Positions 35,072 to 46,500 of a stretch of 64,000 bases of DNA are shown one piece after another (the stretch's first letter is position 1; each line of letters starts with the position of its first letter). Source of the stretch: Archilochus colubris (lineage: Eukaryota > Chordata > Aves > Apodiformes > Trochilidae); contig CM041083.1 in assembly GCA_023079485.1 (NCBI GenBank), forward strand, positions 173,655,480-173,719,479. Direction: 5' to 3'. Under the pieces are notes generated by a model, which worked only from the letters and a program-made list of their open reading frames with translations, did not search any database and was not told where the DNA came from. Both the position numbers and the translations under genes were made by a program.

Positions 35072-36388
35072 CGGATTGAACACTTGGGATGTTTTCAGTT
35101 AGATTTTGTTTCTATATGTAACAATGATATGCAACAATAACAACAAACTCGGTGCTTTCTTTCAGGATGGACTAGTGCACAAACTCCCTTCAGCATCGAC
35201 CTCTTGTGTAATATACTGGTGAAGAACCAGATCTTTCTCTTCAAAATTGCATATGAAATTTGGCAGGAAATCTTTGCTCTTCAGAAGAAAAAAGTGGTTC
35301 TCCATTTGTCAATAACCTGAAATTCTGAAATATGAGTTTAAGATTAAATCTGTGTGGTCACATGTGGCTTTTGATTGCATTTTCTCAGTTTGGAGGATTT
35401 TCCCTTGTGACCACTCTTTAGCCATCTCTGAAATTCTGTGTGCTGCAGGACAACATTATGTTGCTAAGAACAGAAAGAGGCTGAATTCAAAGGCATTGAA
35501 ATTGGTGCCATGCGGGGACATCGAACTCAAAACAAAATAAACACAAGAGAGCACAGTCTACTGGCAAAGTCTGAGCAAGGAAGAGATGCCAAAAGAGCAT
35601 GGAAAAAAAAAAAAAAAAAAAAGGCAAGCCATTAGTGTAGAAAATGAATATTCATCAGAGCTGTACAAAGCCAAACCATCCCCTGTGCCTGAGCACTGTA
35701 AGGTGACCAGCAGTCCTGTCAGGATCCAGAAGCCACGAGGAGTATAAAGTTGTTCTAGTGAAGGGAGATGGAGTCTATGAAGATCTGACTAAATTTTCTT
35801 CTTCAGTTTAGTTGCCCAAATGGTATCTATCTGCCTCACGTAGAGCTGGGAGGAATGCAGTATGTGGGGCAGCACTTTGTGTTTAAATAATGGGATTGTC
35901 AGCATTGAGATGGTGCCAGGAGGTGTTAACCCTTATATAGATACAGGTTTTATCATTCTCCAGTTACTTGTACCCTAGACACTAAATAATATTAATTTAT
36001 TAAAGGTTTGATCACCTTTGCATTTTCCAGGTTAGTTTACAGAGCTTTTTTCATCCCTGTTCACTGTATTCAGCACCTTTGCAAATACCAACCAATTATG
36101 CACAGTTCTACAGCAGCTCATGGCTTCTCTCAGATGTGGAAGACCTGTTAATTAACACCTCCACCTCAAGAGAAAATTGTGTGGGGTTGCCACCACCAAA
36201 TAGCCAAGAAAATTTTAGAAAAAAACGAATACATGAACCCGATTCATCTTTGTCATTACCACTAGTTTCAAATAAGTTTCTTGAAGTTTCCACCATGCTG
36301 TCTGATGTTGAATAAAATATATTCCTTATCCTCCTGCTCTGTCTGGAGCCAGGACCATAGTTCCCTGGTCTACAGCTTGGGGTACAGC
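35072..36388. other. Intergenic, no gene seen
   Basis: An A-run of about 19 lies at 35604-35622. Nothing else is recognised. Confidence 0.7.
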
Positions 36389-36897
36389 TCAAGTACTGTG
36401 TCCAGTTCTGGGCCCCTCAGTTCAGGAAGGATATCGAGGTCCTGGAGCAGGTCCAAAGGAGGGCAACCAGGCTGGTGAAGGGACTCGAGCACAGACCCTA
36501 TGAGGAAGGGCTGAGGGAGCTGGGGGTGTTGAGGCTGGAGAAGAGGAGGCTCGGGGGAGACCTCATCACTCTCTCCAACTCCCTGAAAGGAGGTTGGAGC
36601 CAGGGGGGGGTTGGGCTCTTTTCCCAGGCAACTCTCAGCAAGACAAGAGGGCAGGGTCTCAAGTTGTGCCAGGGGAGGTTTAGGTTGGATATTAGAAAGA
36701 ATTTCTTTACAGAGAGGGTGATCAGACATTGGAATGGGCTGCCCAGGGAAGTAGTGGATTCTCCATCCCTGGAGATATTTAAAGAGACTGGATGTGGCAC
36801 TCAGTGCCATGGTCTAGCAACCGCAATGGTGGTTCAAGAGTTGGACTTGATGATCTCTGAGGTCCCTTCCAACCCAGCCAATTCTATGATTCTATGA
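36389..36897 (+). mobile_element. CR1 LINE 3' fragment, copy B of a near-duplicate pair
   Basis: The fragment starts about 'tactgtgtccagttctggg' and ends with ATTCTATG units at 36881-36897. It has the same orientation and subfamily as 34611-35071 and extends about 45 nt further 5'. The C-terminal RT motif [20 protein letters not shown] is intact, with a small deletion near 36781-36784 that disrupts the last codons. Confidence 0.94.
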
Positions 36898-39800
36898 AAA
36901 CTAATTAACTCTGCCTTGGGGACTGAAGTTTTCTTGCTCTGTGCCCAGGCAGTGCTATAGCCAAGGGAGAAGTCCAGCTGCAGTTATGCTTTAAGACCAG
37001 AGTGACTGAACAAAAAGCCACACGTTGATAAAAACCTTTCTATCAGGCACCTGCTCCATGAAATTGTTACTTCAGAAAAGATGATTTTATTCACTAGTTA
37101 AAACACATGTTTTTTAGTTTTCTAACATTGCTCCTGACTCTGCTTGGTAAGTTAAGTTCACCACACTGACCAATATCTTGTGGGTTTCACTTTCTTCCAG
37201 TATAGGAGGTTTTTACAGTGTTTTCTAGGAGTATTGCTCAGCAATTTGCCCATCTTTTCCTCTCATACTTTTGTAACGTGTTTCAGTTCTGTTCTACTAT
37301 GGAAATATCTCCAACATAACTGAATAAATTGTGCTGGTTTAACCCCACTGAGCCAATTTCTATCAGCTTTTGGCTATTAGTTTCCTTTCTCTATTTGTGC
37401 ACTGATTTGTACCAAAGAATTTGGGTTACTGAGTTTTCACTGGACCTGCTCATCTACCTGTCCTGGCACTTGGCATAACACTGACAACAATTCTGAGGGT
37501 GTGCAGGGCCATTCCTTTGCCACAACAAATCCTGACTCTGGCTGCCTGGCAGTGGGGGAGCAGCCAAGGGAAGATGGGTGTTTGGGCAGTGAGGGAACTG
37601 CAGTTCTCTGACTGCTCCCACCTGAGGGATTCACAGAGGGAAAGCAAAGGGAAGATGCTCACGAGGAAGATTTTACCACCAAGGAAATCTCCACTTCCTT
37701 AGGGAACTGCCCACAGTTTGCACCAGTGCAGGTTTCACACTTTTTCCTCTATTCTAGCAACATTTTTATCTGTGAAATACCCCTGACACTGCTGGCACTG
37801 CAAAGGGTGGAGTTGTTTCTCACCATGGTCGGCTGAAAACCTGGCCTGCTGAAGACCTCTGGCTAGGCTGGCACTGTGTCTCCTTGAAAGGCTGAGCATC
37901 ACCTTTTGTCTTAAGAAAGAATAAGTTTCCTTCAGATGAGCACATAATTTTTCCCAACATTTATCTGATGGCTCCCTCTAGAGAGAGGAAAATAAACACT
38001 GACCTACTTCACAAACTGAAGCTCTTGGATTTGGTCACTTTTAGCTGCAGAAGTGTTTTTGTTACACTTGCTCCCCATCAGATTCCTTGTCTTATCAATA
38101 CCTTTTTTTTCTCTCATTGTTTAGATGAGTGCTGTGAGGATGGCTGCAGGAAGAGAGTTTTTGTGTCATCTTATTTGAATTACAAAATTACCTCCTGTAA
38201 GCAGCAGGTGGGTCTGCCCAAAGGCACCCGGAACACTTCACTCAACAAAAAAAGGGATGGAAGCCTGATAGACAGACAGGAAAATACTCTCAGCTGAGTC
38301 AGGAGAGAGCTGAAGCTTCCTGCTGCCAGTCAGAGGAGTGGATGGATGTTGTCCAGCTCTAAATTTAGATAAGCAGGATCTGGTGTCATGAGAAGGGGAG
38401 TGTGAGACAGCAACACTCAAATGGAATGAACGAAGGGCACAGGCAAAAGGAACTTAGGGATTAAAATAGTTCCCAGCTGCAATTCACTGGAGTCAGTGAC
38501 CACCAGGTTGTTCTCTGAAAGAGTAACTCAAGCTTCACTTTCAGCTCACTGAGTTAAACAACAGTTATTGAAAACTTGTACTGCCCCTACTGCTATGGGT
38601 TTAAAAACGCTCTGTTATTCCAATACCACAATTAGTTATTGAACTGAAAATTGAAATGTCTGGCCCAGGGCCATGTCCCACTGAAAACATTGGTTACACA
38701 GAGGTTTTCAGCACTGGCTTAAGTCTGCTTGCAGTGAAGTCTGTAGGAAAACTCCCCTCTTTGAGCCTAGGCAGGGCATGTTCAGTATCCTGAGTTTTGT
38801 TTAACAGAAAGGAGTGGCCCTGCTTCCATCTTGTTCCCAGTGAGTAAGCATGGAGAGCCCAAAAGCTGGTGGGAGTGTTGGTGTAAATGCCAACAGCCAG
38901 CAGTTGCAGTTCACTCCAAAGTGTATACAGGAATGCCAAAGGCAGCAAACAGTTGTTTAGACCTTTACCTTACAGGCTGCTGGGGTTGTTTTTCACAAAG
39001 CCTATAAATGAACCTGAAATGAAAGAGAAAATGCAGTTCACAAAATCACCTGGTATCTGTTACACTGACCTAAAATCTTCAAGACAGAGAAACATTTCAG
39101 TGCCTCCTGCATTGCTGCACTCAGTCCCACTGCTGACGGGCTGTGCCTTTCCAATAGGACATGGGGAAATGATTCTGCACATGGCCTGGCACACTGAGTT
39201 CCTTTCCCTGCAAAATCCCCAAGAGCAAAAACCTTCTGGCTAGCTAACTTCATAACATGAATGAAAAGTGCCAAAGCCTTCAGAAAGTGAAAAAACAGCT
39301 GAGGTCAGAGTCTTTAGCAGCAGTAGAAAGATACAGGAAAACAGAAACTAGATCCAGTAAATCACTGTGAAAAAGCCTGTCTGCTCTCTACTGATTTACA
39401 GTGAGAATCTCAATGAGTAACTCAAACGTCCACAGGTCAGGTAAGATGAATCCCGTCCTCCATGTCTGGAAATAAACAGTTCCAGGCCAAATAAAATGCT
39501 CACATCAGAAGGTGAACTCCTTTAAAACCTGTGCACCTCAGTGTTCCCTTCCCCCTCTTAATCCACTCCTAATGATAAAGCAATTCCCTTTGACCCATCA
39601 CAGGAACAGCAAACACATACAGCTTTGCATGTTTTTCTTTTCATTCCTGGAGCCATGCAGCCATTTCTCCACTGGATCCAACCATCCCTGGGTGCAATTT
39701 GTGTTGAAACCTCCAACTTCATGGTGCCTTGACATGAACAGTGTAACATTCAGCCCTGGCTCCATAAAGTAATGGGGAAAGCATCTGGCAGCATTCTTAA

Positions 39801-40282
39801 ATTCTTGCTGTTCAAACATGAGGAAGCAGATCACTTTTGCATACCAGCACTGATTTATAGAAACAGAAGGCCATGAGGAATCCTTCCATTTAAACCAAGC
39901 AGGAAATGCAAAAGTTCCTGCATCCCCATGCAGAGGTTTGAGCCCAGGCCCACCCACACAGTGAAGGAAGCCACCAACCTGTCAAATACACTGGTGTTTA
40001 AGCACTGTTTAAAAATATTTACCACTTCTTTCCTGAAGCCTTTCATGAGGGCTACTGAAGGGATAAACCTCTGCATTTCTCTATGCTGAGAGTTTTAAAA
40101 GATGTTAACTTCACAAAGCTTTGGTTCTTATTTTCATTTCTAATTTTTCTTCCAATCAGAGAATACAACCTTACTGTCTTGAGACAGCTGGTGCATATTT
40201 ACAATGGGAGAGACTCAGCAGCAGAAAAAAAAAAATGGTTGCAGGCATCATTCTCCCCCATGATGAGGACACCTGAACACAA
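36898..40282. other. Intergenic and region downstream of DHRS12, mostly featureless
   Basis: No gene or clear repeat is recognised. A short stretch from about 37331 (TGTGCTGGTTTAACCCC) resembles the start of some avian LTRs but does not continue convincingly. Open frames of up to 119 codons have no recognisable content. Confidence 0.6.
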
Positions 40283-40288
40283 TTTATT
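40283..40288 (-). terminator. Candidate poly(A) signal of DHRS12
   Basis: On the - strand, AATAAA lies about 110 nt after the DHRS12 stop and is followed by GT-rich sequence (TTGTGTTCAGGTGTCC). This would give a very short 3' UTR. Sites further left are possible. Confidence 0.45.
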
Positions 40289-40396
40289 TTTGACAAGCCT
40301 ATGGCATCCTACAGAGCTCTCCTCACCAGCAGCCACACTACAGCACTCTTACTGTGCAGTTAGAAACATTGTGGTTACACAGTGCCAGCAGTGACA

Positions 40397-40524
40397 CTAA
40401 GTTCCTGGAGAAGTGGGTTTAAACTTCTGGGAGAACTCTTCCAGAACCTCCATTAGCTTTTCCTCATCTTCTGGTGGACTGTGAGTGCTTGCCAGGGGTA
40501 AGTGTGTAGAGACTGGCTGCCTGT
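40397..40524 (-). CDS. DHRS12: DHRS12 terminal coding exon
   Basis: The acceptor is TTTTTATTCCAG. After completing Asp it reads RQPVSTHLPLASTHSPPEDE, then EKLMEVLEEFSQKFKPTSPGT and TAG (40399-40397). The EEKLxExLE helix is typical of the DHRS12 C-terminus. The final residues after KFK look like a short extension relative to mammals. Confidence 0.94.
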
Positions 40525-43500
40525 CTGGAATAAAAAAAAAAATAAAATTAAATCCTTATGGATACATTATAGGAGTTGGAATCAATGGTCTCTATGGGTC
40601 CCTTCCAAGTTGAGACACAACATGATTCTACATTTTAGTTACCTCTCCCAGCACAAAGGAGATTTTTCAGCTAGGCAATACACTTCCCAAACATAGCTTA
40701 TGGTCTTGATGCCAGGAATCATCTTTTGCATTGCCATACCCAATGTTAGTTAAGTGTATTTCCCAAACCAGAAATTATTTTAATTTTGTTTATATTCTGG
40801 AACTAGACTGACTGTCCTTTTGCACAATATGACTTCAGACTGTGGAGCAAGAGACCTCACTTGCAGCTAGGGACAGGACAGATAAAGAAAGATCTTCCTG
40901 CAGGGTTATTCCTGCCCCCTGTCACCAGCACAGCTCTTGTAGACAAAGACCAATAACTTGAAATCATTGCTGCAGGCAGAGGTTGCTTTGTCAGCATGAG
41001 ACAGGGCTTTTCCCTGCCTCCTGGATAATGTTGTTTCTACTGCTACAGAAATTCCCAAGCTGGAACTTTGTAGTTTGGCTTGTATCTTAAAATGCTTACT
41101 TTCATCCTTAATGGTTAAATTCTAATTGCTAAAGAACTTAGGCTAATTGCTCAGTCACAATAAATAATATGTATTCAACAGAAAGATTTCTGACCAAATT
41201 TGCTCAATTTGATGCTTTGCTTTTCCAAATCTCATACTCCTCACTTGCTCTGTGTAAACACTGTCCATTTTAAGGGATTTTTCTCTACCCCAAAAAAGGT
41301 ACCTAGAGCCTAGGAACCTTATGACAGTGCTCTCAGATGTTTGTGAAGTAACCATCAGAGCTACAGTGCAGCTCTGTTAGTTATTTTATTAAGTCCAACT
41401 TCTGCTGTAGCCAGCTGAGACTGTAAGCACAAGCTGTTGCAACACTGGGCAGCAGATTTCTCTGAAAACCTATCAGGCTGCCATCAGGCTTCCCAGGGGA
41501 GCAGAGATGTTTGCTCTCTCTAAGAGCAAACATTGTAACTGGCTGCACACACCCCACAACCTCTGCTTATGGAAAATTGTGGAGAGAGAAACATGCAGAG
41601 GAACCTTCCCTTCTCCATCACTGCACGTGAACTGCTTCCTACCTGACTGTAGTGCTTCCAGCAGCCTGACCTAAAGTTTGGGAACTGTGTGTGAAAGCCA
41701 AGTTCAGCATCACAAAGAAGATGCTTTTAGTCTTTGGAAAGCAGGACTCTGTCAAACTTTTTTATAATTATTATTTTGGCAGATGAAGAGAATTCTGGTT
41801 GTACAAGTCTTTTGGTTGGCTGGTTGGTTTTTCTCTCTAAGGGAAAAAAAATGCTGGCTTTGGTTTGCACTCAAAGGGGGTGGAATAAAAGAAAACAGAG
41901 GAAATGGAAGGAAGGTGTGACTGAGTCAGGAAATGATCATCTAGGACCAGGAGAGCAGGGTTTGTGGTCAAGTACTCCTGCACACAGAGCCCTCTACTGA
42001 AAGAGCTTGAGGAAGGCCCATGCTAAGTTGTGGCTTCCAGAGGGCAGTAAAAGAGAGAAATAAGTGACTTTATCACTATTTGATAAGCATGGGACGTGGA
42101 CACAAGACTTCTCTTGCAGCCTGAAAAGCAGTCATGCCAAGACCAAAACTCTCAAGAGTGATTATATAGAGCTAAAGACCCAAGGTATGTACCCTGTTTA
42201 ATAAAGCTGGGGGCAGACAAAGGCCAAAGACAAGAGCCTGGTGGAGTTATGATCTAGAGCAGAAGTGTGAGGACCAGAACATGGTGACAGGAGTACAAAA
42301 GACAAAGCCTGGTTCTACAGAGAACACTGACCAGCTGGGATATCTGGTTTCTGCATGTACCACATGGAAAAGGTCTGGTTAAATACCTGTCAGCCAAGCC
42401 TGTGTGACTGTCTGGGAAGGGACAGAAGGGCTAAAATCAACACAGCTCCAGAAAAGTCTGAACTTCCTGCATGCTGTGCAAGAAATTCCGTGAATTGGGA
42501 TTTGAGCACCACATCCAACAGAAGCACTGGGCTCCTGTAAGCTATTACCCTGAGCTATTACCCTGAGCTTTTCCTTTCTCCTACAGAACTGACCTGCATC
42601 ACCATTAAGACACCTATGCTTCCAGATGGTCCTACTAAGATGTCTGTCTTAGAAAAAAGAATAGCTCTATTTTTCCATTCCCTATGCCTAAAGTGCCAAA
42701 AATGCCACTGTGCTCAAGTCTCTGTCCAGCATTAGAGAAAGGAGGAGCTGGCAGTATTAACAAGTATGGAGCAGTAGGAGCCTGTCAAAGCAAAGCAACC
42801 CCCAGCACTCTGTGAGAAGGATTCTACTTTCCCAGCATCAGAAAAGATGCTGTTTGACTGCTGTGATTCACCTTCCCTTGGCACAGTCTTGCACACAGCC
42901 ATTTTAATTAAAAAAGCAAAGCAAGACAAAACCCAACCCTCCCTAAAGAAATGCTTTGAATTCTCTATCAGCTACTTTATAGGACAAAAGCAGGAACATA
43001 ACCACACAGTTGTTCCCTGGTTGCACAATGCTCACTTGAACCTTTAATCTTGGAACCATTTGAAGAAATACTTTATCCTTTGAAAAAGGGTTTCTTGGTT
43101 GAGCCTTCATTTCCCTCCAGGCCAGATGGGGATCCTGCAATGTAAATAGGATTGTGCTGCCTTACCTTGGAAGAACAAGCCACTTGGTAACTTTGTTGCT
43201 TCAGAGGATACTGCCAACCAAACAACAGTATCAGCCCCCTGGGCCTCAGTGCGAAGAGAATTCTTCATTTTCTCATAGAAATCTGGCATTGCTGATCTCA
43301 CAGCTATAAAGAATAACAATAGGATGATAGTCTGCCATGCAAGGCTTTTTTAATTAAAAAAAAAAAAAAAAAGCCCCCCCAAAACAAAAGCAGCTTAAAA
43401 TTCACCATTATGAGTGCAGGAAGAAGAGAAAGCATCTTGAAGTTTATGAAAGAGAAGGAGCATTTCCCCATAGGCTGGAGTACAATGAGTTGTGGTGAAA

Positions 43501-46500
43501 CAGTGCTGAACTGCCAAATGATCCCCCAGTTGTTTGTTTGAGTCAAATTACAGGGACAAAACTGGTATGAGCTGAAAAGAGGATCAGCAAGAGGATACTG
43601 AGCCAATTCCTTTCCCAACTGCAAAGATGTAAGACATGAGGCAAACAGAAATACAGAAAAACAGGTATTCTAACAGGAGTTCTAGCTCTTGTTTTCTCAT
43701 CAGTTTTAGGAAACCAGTTGCAAGCACTGCATTTAGAAACTATGATAAACCTAAACCAACTACGAAACTCTAAACTCTTATTTCTTTTTATTTTGTCCAA
43801 CAAGTGGTGATTGAAGGCCCATGCCCTGCAGTTGTTTATTTTTGGAGGTTGGAGAATCCTTGAACTTTAAGGTGGGATAATTTTATGGTTTGTTAGGTTT
43901 GAAACCCACAGAGGACATGCAAAACCAAATGTATTTTAAATTAAATACCAGGATATCTGGCTGGATAGGGCAGTTTTCAAGCATCATGTAGTCAGGGTAA
44001 GTTGTTCTGTCTTCAGAAGCAAATTTGGAAAACTGCATTGCTTGAAAAGGCCTAGAGATAGGATTGCTGTCTGCATCCCAAGCTTGGGTGTCAGGGGCTG
44101 GTAAGATACTGCAGAATACAAGGTGTGCCGAGTTGAGGGGGCCCACCTGCTCAGAGACAGGCACTGCAGAGCAGCTGCAGCTCAGCCAAAGGGCTCTCTG
44201 GCCAAATCCTCTGCTTCTCCACAGCAGTCAGTGTTCTGAGGAAGAGCAGAGGAACCAGGCTTGTACAATGGTGCATGCTCCTTTTTCCTATATACCCTTC
44301 CAAATTTCCAACATCTGCAGATGATACTCATGCAGGCAAAAAGCTCTTGTCTGTGTGTTTAATAGTCCCACTATAAATGTAACTTAAAGGTTAGCTTAAT
44401 GCACTGTGGCTCTGCTGTGCATTTGTGCAGAGCTGGAAGCATTCACTGCCCATTATTAGTCTCTGGCTACACACTGAAAGCAGACACTGTGCAGAACAGA
44501 GCTACCCAAGGGGGTACAAAACTACTTCAAGTAGTGGAGCCAAGAAATCACTGCACCTGTTGGAGAAACCTAGTGGAAAGTCTCATTTCTCATTGCTTTT
44601 AGACTAATCCCCAAAAGAAAAAAAAACAAAACCCAAAACCCAGTCAAATCATCAGGCAGATGTTACCTGGAGTGTCTGCCCAGCCAGGGTGCATAACAGA
44701 GAAATGGATGTTTCTGTGAGCTTTTGCCCATTGTTCTGTCAAGACAACTTGCTGTCTCTAGGATAGAGCAAAAAGAGGCAGACTGGCATCAAGTTCAATA
44801 GACTGTCCACCAAGTTAGTTCCCAGGGAGATAAACTACACCAAATATGCTGTAAGTACCAGGAGATTTATAAATAGCAGAGATGTATCCTTGCTCATCTT
44901 CACTGGATTTATTGGATAGTTTTGTCAGAGACCACCATGGTCATTGCAATCCATACCCTGCCCACAACCCTACTTTTAAAGTGCACCACTTTTACTGACC
45001 ACATCTACTTGCTGCAGACTGCAGGTAAGGACTAAGCAGGCAGAAAATGTTTGTAAGCTGGAGAGTTTTCACCCCTTGAGACTTAAATCAAATCAAGAGA
45101 AAGTCTAGCCACACTCTCTGTCCAAGAAGGGATACACTCAGAGGTGTATGCCCATCCTACTCCTGAAGGTAACAGCTCTGTGCAGGTTGGATGCAATGGG
45201 GAAGCAGCAGTGAACAACAGGCTTTTTGCCAAGCAGATGGTACAAGATGCCCAGAAAACCAGTGCTGGGCTTTGTTTTCACACCCATGGACTGTACCTTG
45301 TTTTGTGCATACACCATAGTTCCATCAAATGTCCCATTTCCCGACTGCAAGTCAGATATGTTCAATTTCTGAACTAGCATCCCCCCAGAAGAGACAGTTA
45401 TCTGTAATCAAACGAATGGAAAGCAAATGAATGAAAAGCAAATGAATGAAAAATAAAAGCAGAACTCCCCACAACAAACACTCTCATGCAGGCAATGTGA
45501 TCTTCAGGCCATATTTTGAAGACCTTAGGAGCAGGATTCCTCTGCATGCTCTTTGTATCATGCTTGTGCTCACGTGCAGAGCGTACCTGGGGATGAGCTG
45601 GAAGAAACAGAGTCTTTTTAGAATGTGATTTTCAATCGAAGTGGTGCCAGCTCCACTGGGGGAACTTTGTGCTTCTTCCTTTTGAAAAGTAATTGGGACA
45701 AAGAATATAGCAGAACAGCACCATTAGTAGTTTATATGTTTAGTGTTTATAGAAGTTAATTAGAAAGCAAGAGGCTTTGTAATAAACTTAGGAAAAATCA
45801 ATTTTAAAATGCACCTGCTGCCCTGTTTTACACCAGGATCTTTAAGGTTTTTTTAAGCCTATCCTCCTGCCACAGGTATTTTGCATTATGCTGCAAGTGG
45901 TAACTCGCCCCAGGGAAAGGAAAAGGGGAAATTTTCAGAAGAAGTGTCTTACTTTGCTTTCCAATGAAAGGGTGAGAGTAGCAGACAGGAGTTTTGCCTT
46001 GGAGAAGGAGGGGTTCTGTTAGAGAAATCCAAGAGGATTCTGGAGATGCTGACAGCACTATAACTAATCTTGTATTGCTAGCAGAGTCAAAGAAATGCTG
46101 TCACCAAACAGAAGGTAAGAAAAGTAAAACACCCCTTTTCAACATCATCACAGACTCACCACTCTGGCATCAGCTTCTTTTTCCAGGAGGGGCAGCAGGG
46201 CAGTTGTCAGAATGTAGGTACCTACAAGACAAAGCAGACACTGACATCAGCTTTTCTGTTTTTACAAAAGCTTTCTTCTCTCTCCATCTCCTATAACAAC
46301 ATCTGTTTAGTTCTAAACCACCATCTGAATGTAAAGACTTTCTTGCTGCTTTACCTGAAGTGTGGCTGTTCAACTTAGAGTGGTCCACATTGCTTCACAC
46401 TTCTCAAAAGGCACATCAGTTATTTTACAGAGCTATATGTTTACTGTACCTATAGAACAAACTGATCACTGCATTCCAGCCATGACTGTGAAAGCAAAAT

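Larger units (their letters stand above)
40525..43165 (-). other. DHRS12: DHRS12 last intron
   Basis: The 2.6-kb intron holds a short CR1 3' remnant (40574-40631) and a tandem 13-nt duplication (42541-42566). Nothing else is recognised. Confidence 0.8.

Noticed and set aside
37331..37420. TGTGCTGGTTTAACCCC as a possible LTR start
   Set aside because: The similarity to avian LTR starts fades after about 30 nt, with no tail or duplication visible.
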